Source of the DNA: Anaerolineae bacterium
GTDB taxonomy: Bacteria; Chloroflexota; Anaerolineae; UBA4142
Direction of reading: 5' to 3'
Assembly (NCBI GenBank): GCA_027457205.1
Contig: DAIDTM010000096.1
Coordinates: 1 to 5,000 of the forward strand
DNA length: 5,000 nt
Under the pieces are notes generated by a model. The model saw nothing but the letters and a program-made list of their open reading frames with translations. It was not told the DNA's origin and did no database searches. This document shows, one piece after another, positions 1 to 5,000 of the stretch. Made by a program: the position numbers and the translations under genes. The stretch's first letter is position 1, and each line of letters begins with the position of its first letter.

Positions 1-2032
1 CGATCACCAACTGGTACGTCGCAAAGTCGGCATAATTGATCGCGCGCAGCGCGCCGAGCGCGAGCGCCGCGACGACGACCTCGATCACGTCCGCCGGTGA
101 AATTGGAAGACGCGCGAGGAACGGCAGCCGCGCGGCATCGCGTTCGCGCAAGCCCAGCGCAAAATTGGCGGCGAGACCGAGGACGACGAGCGTGAACGGC
201 AGCGCCATCAGGTGCGCGTGCAGGGCGGCGTAGGTGAACGTGAAGAACGGAAACTCGTTGATCGTGTCCGGAATGACGCGCGATGCATTCCAGTACCACC
301 AGCCGATCGGAATTTCCATCGGCTGTCCCTTGACAACTTGGACCAGTCCTGCTGCTGCGCTGAGGACCGACGCGGCAAGAGGACCGGTTGAATCACCGCC
401 GCCCATTTTCACGAGCGTCTGCGCGATGAGGATCACCTGTCCCAGGTTACCGATGACCGCGACGAAGATCGCCGCGAACAAGCCAGCAAGCAGCGCGTAT
501 TTCGTGTTCGTCAGGACGAGCGATTTTTGCGTTGTCTCTGAATCAGAATTGGGGATTGCTTCGTCGCTGCTCTTCGATTCCGCTTCACTTCGCTCAGGGC
601 GGCTCCTCGCAATGACATTCTTCCGCGCGACGAGATTGAACGCGACGCTGAACGCGCCCATCGCCGTCAGCGCGAAGTACATCGGCAGCGCAAGATTGTA
701 GGCGACCTCGGACACGATGCCGGAGAATCGGATGAGCGTCGCGGTGATGAGCTGACCAAAGTAGTAATAGTTGATATAGCCGCCGGCGAACCACGGATCG
801 TACGGCGGAAACCACGTCGCTTTGGTGATCGCGTTCAGGAACGCAAAGTCCATCGGCTTTTCGCCGCCGTAGAACGGGTGCCACAGATCGGGATTGCCGT
901 AGCGAATCAGCAAGAACGCGCCGAACGCGAGCAGGTACAGGAATTCTTCGATCAAAACGATGCGGCGCTGCGCGCGCAGGACCGCGAGGATCGCGCGCCC
1001 GCGCCGCCAGACGATCAGCGCGCTGACTGCCGCGACCAGCGCGATCGCCAGCGCGATGCTCGCGCGGCTGAATGGCAGCGCGTGGAAACTCGCCAGCAGC
1101 CACGCGATCCACGCGGGGAGCAAGATGCCAAGCGCCTTGGCGAAAATGTAGCCGCGGTCTGCCAGCGCGCGAAAGACCACGAACGCCAGCGGAAACGCCA
1201 ACCAGCCCAGGATTTCGATCAGTCCCAGCCAGCCGATGACCGGAATACGATTGATCCAATCATCGGGATGGAAAATCTGCGACCACGTTCCGCCGTTGAT
1301 CTGCGCAGTCCAGTCGCTGGGGCTGAGTAGCAGCGCGGATTTGTTCTGCGTCGCCTGCAGCGGCGTAAAGCGATAGACCTCGGTGAGATCGACGCTGTTG
1401 AACAGCTTCTCCGTGTTCGCGTGCGAATAGCGCACCGTTTTTTTGAAAATCAACACCTTCGGGTGATCGTAGACCGTGAACGCTTCTTCCGCGCTGTCGT
1501 CGTTGATCTCGATTCCGAAAAGCTGCGGGCGCGAGGTGAAAGTCGCCACCTTGTCAAAGCCGAGCGTGCCATCAAAGAGCCATTGGTAGTACTTGGTCGT
1601 CAGCGGATAACGCATCGGCAGGCGCGGAATGGACAGATAGAGTCGATTACTAGACAGCACGATGTAATCCGCTTCGTCGAGCCATTTGATTGCCTCGGTG
1701 CGTTTCTCCGGCGTGTCCTCGTCGTACCAGTGCATCACGCCGTCCGACGAAGACGACAAGCCGCGGTACATTCCGCCGTACGGGTCTTTGCCGTCGACGC
1801 GCAACGGCAGCGGGTCGTCCCAGTGTTCGTTCGCGATCACCGATCCGAGCGGAATGTTCGCGAACATCCAGCGCGACGCGGTCACGCGCGAGACCGGGCG
1901 CGTATAGATCGTCGTGAACGCTATCGACCAGAACAGCGTATATCCGACGACGACAAGCGCAACAATTGCAACGCCAACACGCGACGCGAGACGGGGGACC
2001 GAAGACGGAAGACGGTGTTCTGCTTCCGTCAT
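1..2032 (-). CDS. DUF2298 / Chlor_Arch_YYY membrane protein with GT39 C-terminal domain at its N-terminus, 3'-partial
   Basis: The frame was read codon by codon from the ATG at 2032-2030 to the left edge with no stop: 677 residues, with the C-terminus outside the window. Residues 19-37 form a helix. Residues about 40-255 form a soluble domain with NEHWDD (68-73), YDEDTPEK and FTVYDHPKVLIFKK, typical of the tail of GT39-like modules. From about 264 the protein is polytopic. It carries GGEKPMDFAF (389-398), PPYDPWFAGG (409-418) and the YYYFG motif (422-426) that names the Chlor_Arch_YYY family, then WWYWNASRVIPDTINEFPFF (579-598) and HAHLMALP (605-612). The last visible residues, RAINYADFATY, sit where relatives, as I recall, have RxINTWDFPTY. 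The biochemical role of DUF2298 is not established to my knowledge. Its architecture suggests a GT-C-like enzyme of envelope glycosylation. Residues about 475-500 come from an inserted dispersed repeat. ATG 2032 is the first start after the upstream TGA, lies in a hairpin and has no good Shine-Dalgarno, so independent translation is uncertain. Confidence 0.85.
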   Translation of the reverse strand, partial: MTEAEHRLPSSVPRLASRVGVAIVALVVVGYTLFWSIAFTTIYTRPVSRVTASRWMFANIPLGSVIANEHWDDPLPLRVDGKDPYGGMYRGLSSSSDGVMHWYDEDTPEKRTEAIKWLDEADYIVLSSNRLYLSIPRLPMRYPLTTKYYQWLFDGTLGFDKVATFTSRPQLFGIEINDDSAEEAFTVYDHPKVLIFKKTVRYSHANTEKLFNSVDLTEVYRFTPLQATQNKSALLLSPSDWTAQINGGTWSQIFHPDDWINRIPVIGWLGLIEILGWLAFPLAFVVFRALADRGYIFAKALGILLPAWIAWLLASFHALPFSRASIALAIALVAAVSALIVWRRGRAILAVLRAQRRIVLIEEFLYLLAFGAFLLIRYGNPDLWHPFYGGEKPMDFAFLNAITKATWFPPYDPWFAGGYINYYYFGQLITATLIRFSGIVSEVAYNLALPMYFALTAMGAFSVAFNLVARKNVIARSRPERSEAESKSSDEAIPNSDSETTQKSLVLTNTKYALLAGLFAAIFVAVIGNLGQVILIAQTLVKMGGGDSTGPLAASVLSAAAGLVQVVKGQPMEIPIGWWYWNASRVIPDTINEFPFFTFTYAALHAHLMALPFTLVVLGLAANFALGLRERDAARLPFLARLPISPADVIEVVVAALALGALRAINYADFATYQLVI
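543..617 (-). repeat. Dispersed short repeat of the TGTCATTGCGAGGAGC type, inserted in frame in the DUF2298 gene
   Basis: On the minus strand this starts TGTCATTGCGAGGAGCC (617-601), continues with a CCTGAGCGAAGTGAAGCGGAA-like core, and ends GCAGCGACGAAGCAATCCCC (570-551). I recognise these modules as a short interspersed repeat seen in many unrelated bacterial genomes and metagenomes, where its translation often reads CHCEE...SDEAIPN or VIARSR...SDEAIPN. Here it is translated as IARSRPERSEAESKSSDEAIPN, a strongly charged stretch between the helices MGAFSVAFNLVA and YALLAGLFAAIFVAV. It keeps the frame open on both sides. The exact borders are approximate because no target-site duplication is obvious. 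The copy looks like a half element, without the expected inverted partner. Confidence 0.75.
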
Positions 2033-2044
2033 CCGTCGTCAGTC
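1997..2044. repeat. Imperfect inverted repeat spanning the stop and restart codons
   Basis: The arms are 1997-2015 and 2026-2044 (19 bp, 16 of 19 positions complementary; the inner 12 bp match at 11 of 12), with a 10-base loop at 2016-2025. The arms are built from GACGGAAGACGG-like units. In the minus-strand transcript the hairpin contains both the TGA (2041-2039) and the ATG (2032-2030) of the split gene. There is no following U-tract, so it is not a typical intrinsic terminator. It may be a dispersed simple-repeat element, or it may affect translation across the junction. Confidence 0.7.
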
Positions 2045-2051
2045 ATCCGTC
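2028..2051. repeat. Two direct copies of GTCATCCGTC, 14-bp period
   Basis: GTCATCCGTC occurs perfectly at 2028-2037 and 2042-2051. The spacing is not a multiple of three, so gain or loss of one unit would shift the reading frame of the split gene. One copy contains the ATG (as CAT on the plus strand); the TGA lies between the copies. Related units (GAAGACGG) continue to the left, at 2001-2008 and 2008-2015. Confidence 0.75.
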
Positions 2052-3433
2052 ACCCTGTGCCACAATGCCACGAGGAAATATCCGGCGAGCAGCGCAAGGA
2101 ACGGATAGATTTGCAAAAAGTACCGCATCGTCTTGACGAACTGTTGACCGGAATAACCGAACGTGATGCCGACCCAGACGACGATGAGGAGATGTTTCCA
2201 CTCACGGTAACGGATCAAACGGTAGAGCGCGTACAGGAATCCTGCCCACGCGACGAGACCGAGCGGCAAGCCCAGTCCCCACAGCACCATGTTCTTGAAT
2301 GGAAAAAGATAGGGCGTGCGATTGGTCCACTGATCGCCCGGCGGATAATCGATCTTGCCCGCGACCAGCTGGCTGATATACGTCATGTTGTCGGCGAACT
2401 TGGGATTGACGCCGCCCGCCCACGACAGGGCCACGTCGAAAAGAAATGAAATGGGACCGCGGCTCAAATCGAACTGGGGCAACTTGGGCGAAAAGAAATT
2501 GGGACCGTTCGCCGCGTACGGCTGCGCGATGCGGAAGAGGATCAGCGCGACGAGCGCTGCCGTCGCCAAGCCGACGAACGCGCGCGTGCCGGTCTGTGGC
2601 AGCCAGTCCATCACCGATGCCGCGCGCGCGCGCGGCGCGGCGGCTGCTGTTGTAGCTTCGGGTCCGCTTTCAAACGCGCGGCGCGACGCTTCCGCCGCCA
2701 GGTACGCGCGCAGCGCGCCAGCGGTGGTAATCACCGCGGCAAACGGCGCGATGTTGATCCGCCCGGCGAGCGCCAGCCCGAACGCGATGCCGGCGTAGAC
2801 GAACGCGCGCCAATGTTTGCCATCGGCAATGTCCAGCGAGTACCAGAACGCGATGAGAATCGGAACGTTGGTGAACGTATCGACCGTGAAAAAGTGGGAC
2901 TGCTGAATGTCCAGCACCGAGCCGGCGAGGAAGAGCGCGCCCAGCAGTGCGGCGCGCGTGCCGTACATCCGTCGTCCGATGAAAAAGATCAGCAAGACCG
3001 TCGATAGATCGAACAGCGCGGAGAGAACGCGGCCCACCAAAAAGATTTGCCCGTAGCCGGTTTGATAGATCCAGCCGCCGATCAGGCGCGTCAAGAAGAT
3101 CGGAAAAGTGCCGTAGACGAACAGTCCAAAGTCGTGGTTGTACGGATTCAGCGGCGAGCACGCGGTATCAAAGTATGCGCCCCACTGCGCGCAGCCCTGC
3201 GGCGGCGGACCAGCCACATCGGACGCGCCCGGCACGCTCAACGCCGACTCGACCATGGTGAGGAAACGTTCGTCGGGATGCAAGTGCTGATCGCCATCCC
3301 AGTCCACGCCGGTCAAGCGCAAGACCGCGCCGAAGATCAGAATGAGCGCCAGCAGGATCGGAACGAGCCAGCCCCACTTGTGCGCCGCGTGGTTCGGCGC
3401 GGTATTTTGTTCGCTCACATTTGAATTTTGCAT
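2039..3433 (-). CDS. GT39-like membrane glycosyltransferase module, truncated before its C-terminal domain
   Basis: This frame of 464 residues is the membrane part of a PMT/ArnT-like GT-C glycosyltransferase. Helix 1 spans residues about 20-40 and is followed directly by the outer loop DGDQHLHPDERF (46-57). D54-E55 sit where the catalytic acidic pair of GT39 enzymes is found. SPLNPYN (93-99) and SHFFTVDTF (179-187) are further family-like motifs. C81 and C92 in the first outer loop could form a disulfide. An Ala/Arg-rich loop (about 252-280) carries a CG repeat. The frame ends with the helix FLALLAGYFLVAL and then RVTDD-TGA. Family members normally continue with another helix and a soluble domain; here these are encoded in the same register after the TGA (2032 leftwards). 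The product alone therefore looks C-terminally truncated. ATG at 3433 is chosen because it leaves a short polar N-tail before helix 1. No strong Shine-Dalgarno precedes it (GACGATAGAA-ATG). Confidence 0.85.
   Translation of the reverse strand: MQNSNVSEQNTAPNHAAHKWGWLVPILLALILIFGAVLRLTGVDWDGDQHLHPDERFLTMVESALSVPGASDVAGPPPQGCAQWGAYFDTACSPLNPYNHDFGLFVYGTFPIFLTRLIGGWIYQTGYGQIFLVGRVLSALFDLSTVLLIFFIGRRMYGTRAALLGALFLAGSVLDIQQSHFFTVDTFTNVPILIAFWYSLDIADGKHWRAFVYAGIAFGLALAGRINIAPFAAVITTAGALRAYLAAEASRRAFESGPEATTAAAAPRARAASVMDWLPQTGTRAFVGLATAALVALILFRIAQPYAANGPNFFSPKLPQFDLSRGPISFLFDVALSWAGGVNPKFADNMTYISQLVAGKIDYPPGDQWTNRTPYLFPFKNMVLWGLGLPLGLVAWAGFLYALYRLIRYREWKHLLIVVWVGITFGYSGQQFVKTMRYFLQIYPFLALLAGYFLVALWHRVTDD
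2621..2634. repeat. (CG)7 dinucleotide run in a GT39 loop
   Basis: Seven CG units in a row, followed by GCGCGG. They encode the Arg/Ala part (RARAA) of an Ala/Arg-rich loop at about residues 262-275 of the GT39 module. The flanking loop EATTAAAAPRARAASV has no membrane or motif character. It is probably a variable linker between helices, and slippage of this run would shift the frame. Confidence 0.7.
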
Positions 3434-3506
3434 TTCTATCGTCAGCCCAAATGCTTGGATTTGATTATCCAGTCAAGTCGATTCCGTCTTGGACAATGCC
3501 GGTCTC
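3434..3506 (-). other. 73-bp spacer between the two glycosyltransferase genes
   Basis: This is the only noncoding stretch in the window longer than a few bases. On the minus strand it contains TTGACT (3476-3471) and GATAAT (3469-3464), but these are almost adjacent, so they do not form a normal -35/-10 pair. GGATAATCAAATCC (3470-3457) and CCAAGCATTTGG (3458-3447) are weak palindromes with 4-bp arms. There is no terminator hairpin with a U-tract. The spacing is compatible with an operon, possibly with a weak internal promoter at GATAAT. Confidence 0.4.
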
Positions 3507-5000
3507 CTATGGTGGACTCCCCAAAATACTGGGCGCGCCAACGCCCGGAACATAGAACAAGATAAAATCGTGCCCCGGCGTGCGCGAGTGAAAGATGCGG
3601 CGCTGACCGTTGGGGAACAAGGCTTGCAACCGCGCGAGATTGCCGGCGTCCGCCGCGTGGAGGACGTACAGTTTGTTCGCGCCGTCGTCCACGAGGTCCT
3701 GCACCGCGTCCGCGTTCGGCAGCGTCTGGTTCCAGCCGACTTGACCCAAATTGATGCCAACATTGCGCGCGTCCACCCAGTATGGATAGACCATGATCCA
3801 CGCGTGCTCCACGTCGCCGATGCTGTCGGCAAAACTGCTGATCGTCGACGCGATCTCGGACGAATTCCACGACGACTGCGCGTACGTCTGCGCGTAATCG
3901 TCAAAATAGCGATTATAGTTGGCGCGCGCGCTCACCACAAATACCAGTCCGATAAAACCGACCGCCGCCGCGCTACCGCGCCACCCGCGCGCGTCGGATT
4001 GAGCCAGCGTGCGCGCGACCCATACGACCGGCAGCGCGGCGAGAATGAACACGAACGGCATCGCGCCGCTCGCCTCCACCATGCTGGGATTCTCGCCGAC
4101 GATCGCAAGACTGGACGCGGAGGGCAGCAGCATCACGATCCAACCGATCAAAACAAACGCGTACGCTTTCTCGCGGAAGCGGAGCCAGCGGTACAGCGCG
4201 TACGCGACGCCGAGAACGAACAAGCCGCCGGTCACATAGTCCAACGCAGGATCGCCGGGAACATTGGAGGGCCACGCCGCGTCGCCCTGCCAGTTGAACA
4301 TCAGCGCCGCGCTCCCCAGGTTCTGCGCGAAGATTTCCGCCGGATTGCCGGTCAGCGGCTGATCGCCCGCGCCGAGACGCGTCAATGTTTTGTACCAGTA
4401 CGTCGTCGGATGATCGAGCGCGTAGCGCGCCAGCGGCAGCGCGACGACCAGCGCGAGCGCGAACATCAGAATCACATTTTGAACGTACGCCGAAACCCGC
4501 GGGCGTCGACTGGCATCGGCGAAGAGATACCCGCCGACGACCACCGCCGCGACGAACGCCGGCGCGAGGCGGAACGCATCGAACCCGTACATTCCAAGAC
4601 CAAGCCAAAAGCCCGCCAGCAAGAAATCGTTGCGGCGATGGTACTTGAGCGCGCGCGTCAAAAAGTAGAACGTCAGCGCGAGCAGCAGCGGCACGAACGG
4701 ATACGGCAGCCCTTGCCGCGACAGCGCGAGGGACCACTTGCCGATGGCAACGAGCGCGGCGGCTGCCAGCGCCACGCCGAACCCGAACAACTCGCGCGCG
4801 AACAAAAAGACGGCGAGCACGAACAGCACGCCCATCGCCGCGCTCACCGTCTTGAGCGCGATGAAATCGAGCGGCTGGTTCGTCAGTCCAACGAACGCGG
4901 CGACCGCGTAGAAATCCAGCGGCTCGCGTCCCAGGTTGTGCTCAAAGTAGATCGGGCGCGCGCCGTTGAGCACCGCGTGAATGTCCAGAATATTCTCGGC
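3507..5000 (-). CDS. GT39 (PMT-like) membrane glycosyltransferase, 5'-partial
   Basis: This is a predicted polytopic inner-membrane glycosyltransferase of the GT39 / ArnT-PMT superfamily (GT-C fold). Such enzymes move a sugar from a polyprenyl-phosphate donor to an acceptor on the outer face of the membrane. 497 residues are visible, ending in TAG at 3507-3509. The frame is open to the right edge (first codons read A-E-N-I-L-D-I-H), so the GTG at 4973 is not the true start and the N-terminus, including the usual catalytic Asp-Glu loop, lies mostly outside. Numbering from the edge, GREPL (24-28) matches the motif that follows the first loop in this family. SRQGLPYP near 95 and many hydrophobic helices continue to about residue 357. 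The last ~135 residues are soluble, probably extracytoplasmic (RYFDDYAQTYAQ onwards), ending in a small domain with HDFILFYVPG. The acceptor and donor are unknown. It lies 73 bp upstream of the next gene on the same strand and is probably co-transcribed with it. The family call is firm; the substrate is open. Confidence 0.88.
   Translation of the reverse strand, partial: AENILDIHAVLNGARPIYFEHNLGREPLDFYAVAAFVGLTNQPLDFIALKTVSAAMGVLFVLAVFLFARELFGFGVALAAAALVAIGKWSLALSRQGLPYPFVPLLLALTFYFLTRALKYHRRNDFLLAGFWLGLGMYGFDAFRLAPAFVAAVVVGGYLFADASRRPRVSAYVQNVILMFALALVVALPLARYALDHPTTYWYKTLTRLGAGDQPLTGNPAEIFAQNLGSAALMFNWQGDAAWPSNVPGDPALDYVTGGLFVLGVAYALYRWLRFREKAYAFVLIGWIVMLLPSASSLAIVGENPSMVEASGAMPFVFILAALPVVWVARTLAQSDARGWRGSAAAVGFIGLVFVVSARANYNRYFDDYAQTYAQSSWNSSEIASTISSFADSIGDVEHAWIMVYPYWVDARNVGINLGQVGWNQTLPNADAVQDLVDDGANKLYVLHAADAGNLARLQALFPNGQRRIFHSRTPGHDFILFYVPGVGAPSILGSPP

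Larger units (their letters stand above)
1..3433 (-). other. Reconstructed split gene: GT39 module plus DUF2298/YYY, interrupted by one in-frame TGA
   Basis: The frames on both sides of the TGA at 2039-2041 share one register (codon low positions equal 2 modulo 3). Ignoring the TGA gives a continuous frame of more than 1,140 codons. The left part starts with the last helix and soluble tail that the right part lacks, and then runs into DUF2298. One class of Chlor_Arch_YYY proteins is described as having an extra N-terminal region before the YYY domain, which fits an ancestral fusion. The linker around the TGA (V-T-D-D-stop-R-R-M-T-E-A-E-H-R-L-P-S-S-V-P) is encoded by simple repeat DNA and resembles nothing in the flanking membrane protein. 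This entry is an inference. The alternatives are a working two-subunit arrangement with reinitiation, a decaying gene, or an assembly error in the repeat. Confidence 0.6.

Noticed and set aside
594..1259. Minus-strand frame of 221 codons ending ECHCEEPP.
   Set aside because: It lies in a different register from the DUF2298 frame, which has recognisable motifs throughout. The CHCEE ending is only the dispersed repeat read in another frame.
1435..1446. Run of seven A (minus strand) as a programmed frameshift site.
   Set aside because: It encodes the family-like FKKT in the normal frame, the heptamer is not in a slippery register, and the frame continues without change on both sides.
2039..2041. 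The in-frame TGA as a recoded codon (Trp, Gly or Sec).
   Set aside because: No other in-frame TGA occurs in over 1,600 codons of the window, Trp is always TGG, and the TGA lies in repeat DNA outside any conserved motif. Recoding is unlikely.
1997..2044. The inverted repeat as an intrinsic terminator after the GT39 module.
   Set aside because: No U-tract follows the stem in the transcript, and a long conserved coding frame continues directly after it.
1421..2449. Long open frame on the plus strand (342 codons), plus other plus-strand frames.
   Set aside because: It is antisense to well-supported membrane proteins, very rich in Arg/Asp/Gln as expected from the complement of hydrophobic GC-rich codons, and shows no motif. 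It is a shadow frame.
3464..3476. TTGACT and GATAAT as a sigma-70 promoter.
   Set aside because: The two boxes are one base apart, and no suitable partner lies 16-18 bp from either. At most this is a weak -10 element.
4971..4973. GTG at 4973 as the start of the first glycosyltransferase.
   Set aside because: The frame stays open to the right edge with family-like residues (AENILDIHA), and starting here would remove the first loop.
1..5000. Frequent CGCG/GCGC-rich words (GCGCGC, AACGCG) as a sequence signal.
   Set aside because: They follow from GCG Ala, CGC Arg and TTC Phe codon preference in Ala-rich membrane proteins. No regular spacing or orientation was seen.

Overview
The window is GC-rich and almost entirely coding on the minus strand. 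It looks like a chromosomal fragment of a Chloroflexota bacterium, probably Anaerolineae or a relative. Three things suggest this: GT39-type (PMT-like) membrane glycosyltransferases sit next to a DUF2298 / 'Chlor_Arch_YYY' membrane protein, a family described mainly from Chloroflexi and Archaea; codon third positions are strongly GC-biased; and short dispersed repeats are inserted inside genes. The taxonomic call is an inference, because no marker gene is present.

The layout follows the direction of transcription, from right to left. (1) 5000-3507 is the 3' part of a GT39 family glycosyltransferase; its start lies beyond the right edge. (2) 3506-3434 is a 73-bp spacer. (3) 3433-2039 is a second GT39-like module with an HPDERF motif, ending at a TGA. 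(4) 2032 to the left edge is an open frame that carries the missing last helix and soluble tail of that GT39 module, followed by a polytopic DUF2298/YYY domain with YYYFG. Its C-terminus lies beyond the left edge. No stretch longer than 73 bp lacks a coding call.

The most notable feature is the join between (3) and (4). The two frames are in the same register and are separated only by one TGA inside a short repeat-rich block (about 1982-2053). Together they read like one large GT39-DUF2298 protein that was split by insertion or expansion of a simple repeat. The same block supplies an ATG two codons after the TGA. A second short repeat, of the widely dispersed TGTCATTGCGAGGAGC type, is inserted in frame inside the DUF2298 part (about 543-617) and adds a hydrophilic segment of about 25 residues between two membrane helices.

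Functionally, all products are predicted multi-spanning inner-membrane proteins of the GT-C type. Such enzymes transfer a sugar from a polyprenyl-phosphate carrier on the outer face of the membrane, so the locus probably takes part in cell-envelope or protein glycosylation. The substrate cannot be read from the sequence. I found no RNA gene, CRISPR array, IS element or clear terminator, and no clearly new system beyond the repeat-split membrane protein.
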